DNA of 64,000 nt, taken from assembly GCF_018476525.1 (NCBI RefSeq), contig NZ_JAHCST010000030.1, forward strand, positions 1 through 64,000, written 5' to 3'. Positions 18,776 to 26,131 of this stretch are shown here, piece by piece (the first letter of the stretch is position 1; every line of letters starts with the position of its first letter). A program made the position numbers and the translations under genes. Source of the DNA: Acrocarpospora catenulata. GTDB taxonomy: Bacteria > Actinomycetota > Actinomycetes > Streptosporangiales > Streptosporangiaceae. The notes under the pieces are model-generated. The model ran no database searches, had not been told where the DNA came from, and saw only the letters and a program-made list of their open reading frames with translations.

Positions 18776-19813
18776 TCAGCCGTGGGTGTCCAGGAAGGCG
18801 CCGAGCTTTCTCTGGAGTTTCTGGAGTTCGTGGATGCCCCGTGCCAGTTGCTGGGACCAGAGGCGGGCCTGCTGCGGGGTGGTTTCCTTTTCGAAGCCGG
18901 TGGTCGCGGTTATCAGGGCTGGGTAGTCGGCGAAGGTGGCCAGGAGGTTGTCGATTATCCGGCTGGGGGAGACGGGGTTACCGGGGGTTGGGGCGGGGAC
19001 CGTTGGTGACGGCGGTTTGGGGGGTGCGGGCGGGCGGAATTCGGTGGGGTGATCTTCTGGTCGGTTCGTGGGGTTGGGGGCGCGCAGGCCGCTCAGTTCG
19101 CCCAGGCGGTTGGATTCCTGCGGGGGAGTGGGCGCGGGCGGATTCGTCGGATGGGGATGCTGGCGGGGGATGTGGGTGATGGCCAGGGTGCCCATCACGC
19201 GGGCGGCGTCGATCTGGCGGTTGACGTGGTTCTTGGTGAAGCCCCAGCGGTCGCGGCAATAGTCCTCGAAACGGGCGTGGGTGCCCCGGTAGAGGCGCTC
19301 GGAACGGATCCTGGAAAGCGCGTGACCAACATCCACGAACGTGGTGAGCCCGCGCTCGATGGCGCTTTCGGCTTCGGCCAGGGCGGTTTTCTCTTCCGCG
19401 GTGAGGTCGTTGGGGACCGCCGCAGGGGTCGGGGGCGTGGGGCCGTCGGCGAGGAGTTTGAGAATCTGGCCGTGGCAGGGGCCGTGGGTGCACCAGCAGC
19501 CAAGGGCCATACCGCGGAGTTCACCGACCTGGGCCAGCAGGCCGGGATTGGCGTGCAGGTGTGCTTCATAGCGCCGGAGCTGCTCGCCGCGCAGTACGTC
19601 GTCCTTCTCGTGAGGATTGCCCCAAATGCTCCGCGAGTCGATCCGGGCATAGAGGTTCTCTGACTTGGCCCAGGCGATCAGACGCGGATGCCCTCTCCGC
19701 TGGTTCATGCTCACCAGGACGGTTTCGCCGTCGAGCAGAGCGACCAACCTGGATCGCTCGTGATCGGACCACCCCTCGGTGGACGGAGGATTCACGGATC
19801 GCCTGTCGCGCAT
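18776..19813 (-). CDS. DUF4326 protein fused to a DUF3102/ParB-like segment
   Basis: The 345-residue protein has an N-terminal DUF4326 domain (ENLYARIDSRSIWGNPHEKD, then GCWCTHGPCHGQIL near residue 105, with conserved Cys and His). A helical segment follows with RFEDYCRDRWGFTKNHVNRQ near 190, resembling helix-turn-helix segments of plasmid and phage proteins. A Pro-rich linker leads to a helical C-terminus. DUF4326 genes are common in phages and mobile elements, so a foreign origin is plausible, but no other phage gene is near. The function is unknown. ATG 19813 is chosen; a TTG-started extension to 19855 is possible. Confidence 0.65.
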   Translation of the reverse strand: MRDRRSVNPPSTEGWSDHERSRLVALLDGETVLVSMNQRRGHPRLIAWAKSENLYARIDSRSIWGNPHEKDDVLRGEQLRRYEAHLHANPGLLAQVGELRGMALGCWCTHGPCHGQILKLLADGPTPPTPAAVPNDLTAEEKTALAEAESAIERGLTTFVDVGHALSRIRSERLYRGTHARFEDYCRDRWGFTKNHVNRQIDAARVMGTLAITHIPRQHPHPTNPPAPTPPQESNRLGELSGLRAPNPTNRPEDHPTEFRPPAPPKPPSPTVPAPTPGNPVSPSRIIDNLLATFADYPALITATTGFEKETTPQQARLWSQQLARGIHELQKLQRKLGAFLDTHG

Positions 19814-20081
19814 GCCCACAAAGGGTCCTCTGCCCACTAGCGCCGGTCTCTCCAACGCGCGGCACGCTTTACCAGATCATGATCTTCGCCCTGCGCGAAC
19901 AGCGCTCGATCCATCCCAGCCTTCCTGGCGGGGTTTCTCCACAGGGCGCTCCTGGGCGGCGGGCGGAATGGCTCCCTGAGCTGCGGATCTGTGATTCACA
20001 AAGGGCCGAACTCGGCTCGCGGTTTCCACAGAATCGTGTTCGGAATTTGAGGGCTGATCGAGGATGGGCACAGTGCGGGCC

Positions 20082-21140
20082 ATGAGTTCTGCAAGCCCGA
20101 GACTGCGACTGTCGTCGGCTACCGACATTCTGGCCGCGGTGCCGTTCCTGCTCGGTTTCCACCCGGAGCGGAGTCTGGTGGTGATCGGATTCGTCGAGTC
20201 CTGGGTCCGGGTGAGCACCCGCTGGGATCTTCCGCCGGAACCGGGCATCTTCGCCGGCCTTGTGCCATTGCTCCGCCGGGAGAAGGTCACCATGACGGTT
20301 CTGATCGGGTACGGTCCCGGCCCGCTGGTCACCGCCGCGGCCGACGAGGTCACCCGCCTGCTGCGCGAGGAGGGCATCCAGGTCCAGGAATCCCTCCGAG
20401 CCGACAACGGCAGATACTGGTCATACCTCTGCACGCGCCCAAGTTGCTGCCCGCCGGACGGCACCCCCTACGACCCCGTCGCCAGCCCTGTCGCAGCGCA
20501 GGCGATCGTCCACGGCATGGTCGCGCTACCCGACCGGCAGGCCCTCGAACGTTCCGTCATCCCCCGCTCCGGCTCAGCCCGCGAAGCCATGGACCAGGCC
20601 ACCGAGCGCGCCGCGGCGACCCTCCGAACCACCCTCTCCGCCGGAAAGCACGCGAACATCGCCTCCCAGCTGATAGCCGAAGGCATCACCCGCGTCAGGT
20701 CCACCATCGACCTCTACACCTCAGGAGGCCGCCTTGACGACGACGAAGCCGCCCGGCTCGGATTCGACCTCGCCCTCATCCGCGTCCGCGACGAAGCCTG
20801 GACCCTGATCGACGACCGGGAAGTCCACCGGACCCTTTGGCAGGACCTCACCCGCCGCCTGACCCCTCACCACGTCGCCCCGGCCGCGTCCCTCCTGGCC
20901 GCCACTGCCTGGCGCCAAGGCGACTGCGCCCTGGCCTCCATCGCCCTGCACCGGGCCCTCGCCGCCGACCCGGCCTACTCCATGGCCACTCTTCTCACCC
21001 AGGCCATCCACCACCTTCTCCCCCCGGAACTCCTCCGCGACAACATGCCCACCCCCGAAGCCCTGACCGAAGAAATGGGCACCCCCAACCCCTCCTGGCT
21101 GGTCCCCCTGCTCAAGCTGCTCTCCACGCCATCGAGGTGA
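20082..21140 (+). CDS. DUF4192 domain protein
   Basis: The 352-residue protein matches DUF4192, an actinobacterial family of unknown function. The N-terminus PRLRLSSATDILAAVPFLLG and the following RSLVVIGF are characteristic. A helical repeat-like C-terminus (LLAATAWRQGDCALASIALH) follows. The region 19814-20081 upstream holds the divergent promoters and nothing else recognised. The start is ambiguous: GAGG at 20060 fits GTG 20073 best, ATG 20082 starts directly at the conserved segment, and ATG 20064 overlaps the ribosome-binding site. Confidence 0.8.
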   Translation: MSSASPRLRLSSATDILAAVPFLLGFHPERSLVVIGFVESWVRVSTRWDLPPEPGIFAGLVPLLRREKVTMTVLIGYGPGPLVTAAADEVTRLLREEGIQVQESLRADNGRYWSYLCTRPSCCPPDGTPYDPVASPVAAQAIVHGMVALPDRQALERSVIPRSGSAREAMDQATERAAATLRTTLSAGKHANIASQLIAEGITRVRSTIDLYTSGGRLDDDEAARLGFDLALIRVRDEAWTLIDDREVHRTLWQDLTRRLTPHHVAPAASLLAATAWRQGDCALASIALHRALAADPAYSMATLLTQAIHHLLPPELLRDNMPTPEALTEEMGTPNPSWLVPLLKLLSTPSR

Positions 21141-21161
21141 ACCGCCGTCACTGTCAGAGGG

Positions 21162-21632
21162 TCAGCTGGTGGAGGAGACGATGCCCTCACCCGACTCCGC
21201 GGCCTCCCGCCAGAACCTGATGATCGTTTCGAGGTGGCTCAGGGTGTAGTCCAGCAGGTACTCGATCGGATCGCCGTCGTAGTCGGTCAGTTCGCGCTCC
21301 AGGGCCAGCGCGCGGATCTCCGCCAACCGTAGGGCGCTCAGCGCGGTCGCGCCGGTCCGCACCAGGTCGGGTGGGTAGCGGCGGATCTCCACCCCCGCGT
21401 ACGGGCCTTCGCCGAATTCCACGTCCACGTCGAGGACGGTGTAGGCGGCGTCCTGCCCGGTGCCGTCGAGGACGCGGAGGATGTCCTCCCATGCCTTGTC
21501 GATATCCGCCCAGGGTGGCTCAGGGTTCCCCGGAGGGTTTTCGGCGTAACCGAGTACCCAGGACAGCGACTCCGGCGTCAATGTTGCGAACGTCTCCGAG
21601 GGCAACCTTCGGAAACTGGTCAGAACCCCCAC
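21162..21632 (-). CDS. DUF1877-like protein
   Basis: The 156-residue cytoplasmic protein begins GVLTSFRRLPSETFATL and contains DIDKAWEDILRVLDG near residue 45, the signature of YfbM-like DUF1877 proteins. The C-terminus LLDYTLSHLETIIRFWREAAE also fits. The function is unknown. GTG 21632 has GGAGG four bases before it. The stop is 21 bases from the convergent DUF4192 stop. Confidence 0.7.
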   Translation of the reverse strand: MGVLTSFRRLPSETFATLTPESLSWVLGYAENPPGNPEPPWADIDKAWEDILRVLDGTGQDAAYTVLDVDVEFGEGPYAGVEIRRYPPDLVRTGATALSALRLAEIRALALERELTDYDGDPIEYLLDYTLSHLETIIRFWREAAESGEGIVSSTS

Positions 21633-21725
21633 ACATCCTCCGTGCTCGTCAGGACAGCGTCGGTATCTGTCGGAGTTGTGTTTACGGTTGGTTCACCCGG
21701 AGATTTCCGACAGGAACAATGGTGG

Positions 21726-22073
21726 TCAATCGGGGTTGGATTCCTCGCGGCGGCGGGCGTTGTAGGCGCGCATGCGGGCCGGGTAGCCGGTCAGCTGGAC
21801 GTCGTAGACCGGGAGGGCGAGGTCGCGGGCCACCTTCTTGATGACGGCGGGGGAGCCTACGCGGCGGCGGGTCCATTCGCCGTCGTGGGCAATGGCTACG
21901 GCGGTGGTGTCGGTGGCGAAGGTTTCAGGTTCGACGTAGAACTCCACGCCTCTGCGTGACTTGGCGAACTCGATTAGGGCCTCGATGTCCTGATCGGTTG
22001 CCTCTCGGTCGAACTTGGCGACCTTTGGGCCGCGGTTGCGTCTAAGGCCATAGCGGTCACGCCACCATCTCAT
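21726..22073 (-). CDS. Small conserved actinobacterial protein
   Basis: The 115-residue protein starts MRWWRDRYGLRRN and contains DIEALIEFAKSRRGVEFYVE and ending segments YDVQLTGYPARMRAYNARR. I associate this with a widespread small actinobacterial family that often lacks a function in annotations. No known catalytic motif or membrane segment is seen. ATG 22073 is preferred over ATG 22079 because TATATA (22081-22086) lies seven bases upstream, which suggests a leaderless message; there is no Shine-Dalgarno for either. Confidence 0.65.
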   Translation of the reverse strand: MRWWRDRYGLRRNRGPKVAKFDREATDQDIEALIEFAKSRRGVEFYVEPETFATDTTAVAIAHDGEWTRRRVGSPAVIKKVARDLALPVYDVQLTGYPARMRAYNARRREESNPD

Positions 22074-22080
22074 ACCCATT

Positions 22081-22086
22081 TATATA
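22081..22086 (-). promoter_or_regulatory. -10 element for a leaderless transcript
   Basis: TATATA on the minus strand, seven bases before ATG 22073. It stands out in a very GC-rich background. No -35 box is obvious. Confidence 0.4.
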
Positions 22087-22290
22087 CCGGTCTTTTGGGC
22101 AACGCGTTGAACTGCGGGACGGCCCGGGGTTGGGTGGGGGACATCCCGGATGGACCCGGGGGCGCCACCGATCGACTATGGATGGACAGGAGTGACGCGC
22201 CATCGCGATGGCGAGGGCAGACTCGAAGAGGGAAGCGGTCGCGTGTGGCACGTGCGGCGGCCGCTCGGAGTGAGGGAAGGTTAGGCATTG

Positions 22291-22899
22291 ATGCCGGCGG
22301 CAGCGACACCACCATGGCCGGGCCGGGCGCCCGGGCCGCACCCTCAGCTGAGGGTGACCAACGAGGACAGGGACCAGGTGGTCGAGCACGTCAAGGCCGC
22401 CTACGCGGAGGGGCGTCTCGACAAGTTCGAGATGGACGAGCGGCTGCATCTGGCGATGACCGCCCGCACGCACGCCGACCTCATGCCGATCATGACCGAT
22501 CTGTACGGGTCCCGCTATCCGCAGGTCCCGGCTCCACCCCCTCTCGCGGCGATGAAGCCGGGAGACCTGCCCGTCCCCCGGGCGTACGACGCGGCCGACC
22601 GGGTTCTGGGTGCGGCGGCCCATCTGATCACCCTGACCGGACTGTTCGTCATCGGGCCGCTGATCATGCTGCTCGCGGCCGGGAAGAGCTCTCCCTACGT
22701 GCGCAAGCACGCTCTGGAGGCGCTCAACATGCACCTCACCGTGCTCGGCGCCACGATCCTGCTGCCGATTACGGTGATCGGGATCGTGCTGGTGCCGATC
22801 GCCTGGGTACTGGGCATCGTGCTGTCGATCATCGGCGGGGTCTCCGCGCTGGCGGACGGGGATTTCCGTTACCCGCTCACGGTCCGTCTCATCAAGTGA
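22291..22899 (+). CDS. DUF1707-DUF4870 membrane protein
   Basis: The 202-residue protein has an N-terminal DUF1707 segment (LRVTNEDRDQVVEHVKAAYA, then GRLDKFEMDERLHLAMTART), a short domain common in actinobacterial membrane proteins and sometimes fused to regulators. A DUF4870-type membrane domain with three helices follows (AAHLITLTGLFVIGPLIMLL, HALEALNMHLTV, IAWVLGIVLSIIGGVSALADG). The function is unknown. GGAAGG lies upstream of ATG 22291. The HxlR remnant follows directly. Confidence 0.78.
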   Translation: MPAAATPPWPGRAPGPHPQLRVTNEDRDQVVEHVKAAYAEGRLDKFEMDERLHLAMTARTHADLMPIMTDLYGSRYPQVPAPPPLAAMKPGDLPVPRAYDAADRVLGAAAHLITLTGLFVIGPLIMLLAAGKSSPYVRKHALEALNMHLTVLGATILLPITVIGIVLVPIAWVLGIVLSIIGGVSALADGDFRYPLTVRLIK

Positions 22900-22960
22900 C
22901 CCTTGCTCGGCTGAAGCCGATCGCGGTGCGGAGCAGGATGACCGTGCCGCGGTCCGGGTA

Positions 22961-23191
22961 GGCCTCACGTTCCATCTCCGGGGGCTGGAGGAGAACGGGC
23001 TGGTCGAGCGGAGGATTCACCCCGTGGTGCCGCCACGGGTGGACTACTCGCTTGGTCGTACGCTGCTGGATACGGTGCAGCAGTTGATGGAGTGGGCCGT
23101 CGTGCATCTCGACGACATCGAGGCGGCGCGCCGGGTTTACGCGGAGCGGCAGGCCGCGCTCAAGGAGGCTCAGCCCGCGAGGACCTCGTAG
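22961..23191 (+). pseudogene. HxlR-family regulator remnant
   Basis: In the frame ending at TAG 23189-23191 the DNA reads LTFHLRGLEENGLVERRIHP, then VVPPRVDYSLGRTLLDTVQQ and LMEWAVVHLDDIEAARRVY. This is the C-terminal two thirds of an HxlR winged-helix regulator, including the wing (VPPRVDYSL). The N-terminal recognition helices and any start codon are missing, and three residues usually found in YSLTELGR are deleted. The frame runs open into the preceding gene's 3' end without regulator similarity. It is a decayed gene truncated at its 5' side. Its last 22 bases overlap the end of the RlpA-like gene on the other strand. Confidence 0.75.
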
Positions 23192-23865
23192 CGGACCTGC
23201 ATCATGCCCGCCTTCAGGTTGCCGATCTTGCCGAAGGCGGCGCGGGACATGTCCAGGCAGAGGCCGTCCACGAAAGGGCCCCGGTCGTTGATGCGGACGA
23301 CGACCGATTGGCCGGTCTGGGGGTTGCTGACCCTGACCTTGCTGTGCATCGGGAGGGTGCGGTGTGCCGCTGTCAGCGCGTTGGGGTCGAAGCGTTCGCC
23401 GCTGGCGGTGTCCTGGGTTTCCTCGTAGTACGCCGCGCGGCAGGTTCCTGCGGAGACGACGCTGGGGGCTTTCGACGGTGAGGGCGATGGCTGCGGTGCC
23501 GACGTCGAGGGCGTAGGTGATGTCGGTGGCTGCTCGGTGGGTGGGGCCGATTCGGTTTCGGTGGAGAGTGGGGTGTTCTCCGGGGGAGCCGAGGTGGTCG
23601 TGCTCGTCTTGGGTGACTTGTGGAGTCGCTTGGCTGCCGCCTTGGTGGCTTCCTTCTCGCGCGCCATGTTCGCCGCGTCGAGACGTGCCGCCCCTGCGCT
23701 GACCAGGAACCAGAAGCCGAAAGCGAACCCAACCGTGGTCGCCGCCGCCAACACGGCAACACACAAGCGGCGAACCAGGACACGTTCAGGTGGGGCGGAA
23801 TGCAAACCCAAGGGAAACCACAGTCCTTCATTCGGGTACGAATCGGAACATACGCGACAAACCAC
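23170..23865 (-). CDS. RlpA-like double-psi beta-barrel protein
   Basis: The 231-residue protein has a membrane helix or uncleaved signal near residues 33-55, a Lys/Thr/Ser/Pro-rich linker, and a C-terminal RlpA-like barrel (about 140-231). In the barrel, SGERFDPNALTAAHRTLPM, SVVVRINDRGPFVDG and LDMSRAAFGKIG are recognisable, including the catalytic-type Asp of INDRGPF. RlpA proteins cleave peptidoglycan glycans at septa; activity in actinomycete relatives is unproven. The start is uncertain: GTG 23865 lacks a good Shine-Dalgarno and gives an odd Cys-containing leader, while a TTG near 23821 would place the membrane helix closer to the start. Confidence 0.72.
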   Translation of the reverse strand: MVCRVCSDSYPNEGLWFPLGLHSAPPERVLVRRLCVAVLAAATTVGFAFGFWFLVSAGAARLDAANMAREKEATKAAAKRLHKSPKTSTTTSAPPENTPLSTETESAPPTEQPPTSPTPSTSAPQPSPSPSKAPSVVSAGTCRAAYYEETQDTASGERFDPNALTAAHRTLPMHSKVRVSNPQTGQSVVVRINDRGPFVDGLCLDMSRAAFGKIGNLKAGMMQVRYEVLAG

Positions 23866-23967
23866 CCAAACCTACAAATCCTGTGACGTATCTCACACCT
23901 CGCGCGCCGGCCCTCGATTCGCCGAAGCCGTGGTTCTCCCACCCGCCCGGTTGCGGTTGTTGTCCCA

Positions 23968-24192
23968 CCCACCCACCCTTGCGACCCTCCGGGTCCGGGC
24001 CCGGCTTCCGTCGGGACGGATGGTCGCCGTGAAGCTCCCACCCATCCTGGCGACCCTCCCGGTGCGGGCCTGGCTTCCGTTGGGACGACTGATTGCCGTC
24101 TTTCGCATGGGCCATTGATTGCCGTGCGTGCCCCACCCACCCTTTGTGATCCCTTCGGGTCCGGACCCGGCTCCGCCGGGAGGGCCGACAGT
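23968..24192. repeat. Degenerate intergenic repeat, three copies
   Basis: Three related units of about 60-65 bases start at 23968, 24037 and 24132. Each begins with CCCACCCA(C/T)CCT, continues through a GACCCTCC/GATCCCTTC block and a GGGTCCGGGCCCGG-like palindrome, then TGGCTTCCGT and GATGGTCGCCGT-like sequence. The third contains the perfect palindrome CGGGTCCGGACCCG (24156-24169). There is no coding signal across 23866-24218. They may be a repeated extragenic palindromic family or serial terminators. Confidence 0.55.
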
Positions 24193-24218
24193 GAGGCCTA
24201 TCCTTGATATATACACAA

Positions 24219-24238
24219 ATTTCAGTTCATACTGAAAT
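24219..24238. promoter_or_regulatory. Perfect dyad operator upstream of the GbsR/MarR gene
   Basis: ATTTCAGT-TCAT-ACTGAAAT is a perfect inverted repeat with eight-base arms, ending 22 bases before the regulator's start. It sits just downstream of an AT-rich promoter-like stretch (TTGATATATACA, 24204-24215). Position and symmetry fit autorepression by the downstream MarR-type dimer. Confidence 0.65.
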
Positions 24239-24260
24239 AACTGTAAGAGGTGGAGGGCGG

Positions 24261-24854
24261 ATGACGAGCGAGCTGGATCGGCAGCTGGAATGGGTCGAGC
24301 GGGTCGCCATGTACCTGGCGCGCGATGGGGTACCGCCGATCGCCGGGCGGGTGCTGGGCTGGCTGATGATCTGCGATCCACCCGAGCAGTCCGCCGGGCA
24401 GATCAGCGACGCCATCGGCGCCAGTCGCGCGTCGCTGACCTCGAACCTGCGGTTGCTGACCGGAATGGGCTTCCTGGCCTGGCGGACCCGGCCAGGCAGG
24501 CGAACCGTCTACTACCGGATGGCCGAGGACGCCTGGGCGGTCGTGGTACGCCGTCAGATCGCCGGGATCGGCGCGTTCCTGGACATCGCCCGCGACGGCG
24601 TGGACCTGGTGGGCGCGGACGAAGAACGTGCCGCGAGGGTCCGCCAGGCTCACGCCACCTTCGAGTGGATGGCCAAGGTCTTCGACGACGCGCCGCCCCC
24701 GCAGGCCGATGGCCCCGACGGTCCCGATGGCCCCGACGGTCCCGATGGCCCCGATGGCCCCGAATGGGCGCCTTCAGCGTACGGCCGAGCACGCCCCGGT
24801 CCCGATGGCCCCGATGGCCCCGATGGTCCTGGCAGCTCAGCACCCCGACGATGA
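24261..24854 (+). CDS. GbsR/MarR-type transcriptional regulator with Gly-Pro-Asp tail
   Basis: The 197-residue protein has a winged helix domain (PPIAGRVLGWLMICDPPEQS, ISDAIGASRASLTSNLRLL, wing GRRTVYYRM), followed by a helical dimerisation region to about residue 145. The last 50 residues are unusual: two blocks of repeated Gly-Pro-Asp triplets separated by EWAPSAYGRARP. GGTGGAGG precedes ATG 24261. A perfect dyad lies upstream and an FAD monooxygenase follows after nine bases, so it most likely controls itself and that enzyme as a two-gene operon. The role of the tail is unknown. Confidence 0.82.
   Translation: MTSELDRQLEWVERVAMYLARDGVPPIAGRVLGWLMICDPPEQSAGQISDAIGASRASLTSNLRLLTGMGFLAWRTRPGRRTVYYRMAEDAWAVVVRRQIAGIGAFLDIARDGVDLVGADEERAARVRQAHATFEWMAKVFDDAPPPQADGPDGPDGPDGPDGPDGPEWAPSAYGRARPGPDGPDGPDGPGSSAPRR
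24708..24830 (+). repeat. Nine-base repeats encoding Gly-Pro-Asp triplets
   Basis: Tandem GATGGCCCC/GACGGTCCC units run from 24708 to about 24764 and again from about 24796 to 24830, inside the regulator's 3' end. The alternation of synonymous codons shows an older tract, not only fresh slippage. Confidence 0.8.
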
Positions 24855-24863
24855 GGAGACACC

Positions 24864-26018
24864 ATGAGCAGACACGCCATCGTGGTAGGCGGCGGCATCG
24901 GCGGACTGTCCGCGGCGCTGGCATTACACCGGATCGGCTGGCAGGCCACGGTGCTGGAACGAGCGAGCGAGCTGGGCGAGATTGGTGCCGGCATGTCCCA
25001 GGCACCCAACGCCCTGCGTGCGCTGGCCGAACTCGGCGTGGAGGAGCAGGCCCGGGCGGTCGGGATGCCCACCCACGCCTCCGGTAACCTGCGCACCCCG
25101 GACGGCCGCTACCTGCAACGAGCGCGACCCGGGGATGCGACCGCGCTACTCGCCTTCCACCGCGCCGACCTGCACCGGGTGCTGCTGGAGGCGGTGCCCG
25201 CCGGCTGGGTGCGCACGGACGCGGAGGTCACCGCCATCCGGCAGAACGCCGGCGGCGTGAGCGTCGGATTCGGCGGCGGCGAGCTGACCGCCGACCTGGT
25301 CATCGCCGCTGATGGCATCCGCAGCACTGTCCGCCGGCTGCTGTGGCCGGACGCGCCGCCGGTGCGCTTCCTGGGCCGGACAGCCTGGCTGGGCATCGCC
25401 CCGGTGCCGGGCTTGCCCGGCAGCTTCACGCTCGGCCCGGGTGGCTACTTCCTTATTCACCCCATCGCGCGTGATCGGGCGTACTGGGCTTACGTCACCA
25501 CGGCCGACGCGCCGGGCATCCGCTACGACCAGGAGAAGATCGAGGTCGCCGACCGCATCGGCGCCTGGCACGATCCGATCCCGGCACTGGTCGAGGCCAC
25601 CCCTGCCGAGGCAGTGATCCATATCGACATCCGTGAACTGGCGGCGCTGCCGACCTACGTGCGCGGCCGGGTGGTGCTGCTCGGCGACGCCGCACACGCG
25701 ATGAGCCCTGACCGCGGGCAAGGCGCCGGACAGTCGATCGAGGACTCCGTCGTGCTCGCCGCCGCCCTCGCCGGCGAGCCCACAATCGAGGCCGCGCTGC
25801 GCCGCTACGACGCCGCCCGCCGCCCGCGCACCCAGGCCACCGCCCGAGGAGCTCGCAAGGACGGCGACCGGACCACCTCCGCGGCTGCCCATCGGGCGAT
25901 GGTGACGATGATCCGGCTGACGCCCGCGCCGTTGTGGCGCAAGGGCATCGCCGCCGACAGCAACGCCACTTGGCGATGGCGGCCGCCGCACCTGCCGTCG
26001 CCGACGCCGCGCCCCTGA
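24864..26018 (+). CDS. FAD-dependent monooxygenase (PHBH-like)
   Basis: The 384-residue protein has the FAD-binding GGGIGGLSAALALHRIGW at the N-terminus, VIAADGIRSTVRRLL in the middle (the DG motif) and GDAAHAMSPDRGQGAGQSIE near residue 275 (FAD ribityl/pyrophosphate binding). These three motifs define class A flavoprotein hydroxylases, which use NAD(P)H and O2 to hydroxylate aromatic or related compounds. The substrate is unknown. AGGAGACACC precedes ATG 24864. It is the second gene of the operon with the GbsR-like regulator. About 110 bases after its stop hold no recognisable gene. Confidence 0.85.
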   Translation: MSRHAIVVGGGIGGLSAALALHRIGWQATVLERASELGEIGAGMSQAPNALRALAELGVEEQARAVGMPTHASGNLRTPDGRYLQRARPGDATALLAFHRADLHRVLLEAVPAGWVRTDAEVTAIRQNAGGVSVGFGGGELTADLVIAADGIRSTVRRLLWPDAPPVRFLGRTAWLGIAPVPGLPGSFTLGPGGYFLIHPIARDRAYWAYVTTADAPGIRYDQEKIEVADRIGAWHDPIPALVEATPAEAVIHIDIRELAALPTYVRGRVVLLGDAAHAMSPDRGQGAGQSIEDSVVLAAALAGEPTIEAALRRYDAARRPRTQATARGARKDGDRTTSAAAHRAMVTMIRLTPAPLWRKGIAADSNATWRWRPPHLPSPTPRP

Positions 26019-26131
26019 GACTGGCCGAAGTACTCGAACGACTCACGCTGTCGCGGCTGATGATCAGCGCCGCCCGCGGTCGAGGGCGGCGACCTCGTGT
26101 ACGGGGTGCAGAAGGAGGGGGCGAGGGACGG

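Noticed and set aside
19960-20040. DnaA boxes or replication origin (TTTCCACAG and TTCTCCACAG)
   Set aside because: Only two poor matches to TTATCCACA and no dnaA/dnaN neighbours.
23968-24192. CRISPR array
   Set aside because: Units are degenerate and contiguous, with no constant repeat, no unique spacers and no cas genes.
19814-24260. Genomic island or prophage around the DUF4326 gene, HxlR remnant and intergenic repeat
   Set aside because: Neighbours are ordinary chromosomal actinobacterial families, and no integrase, tRNA attachment site or structural phage gene is present.
26019-26131. Possible extra coding segment after the FAD monooxygenase
   Set aside because: A short frame (LAEVLERLTLSRLMISAARG) exists but lacks a start context and any recognised similarity.
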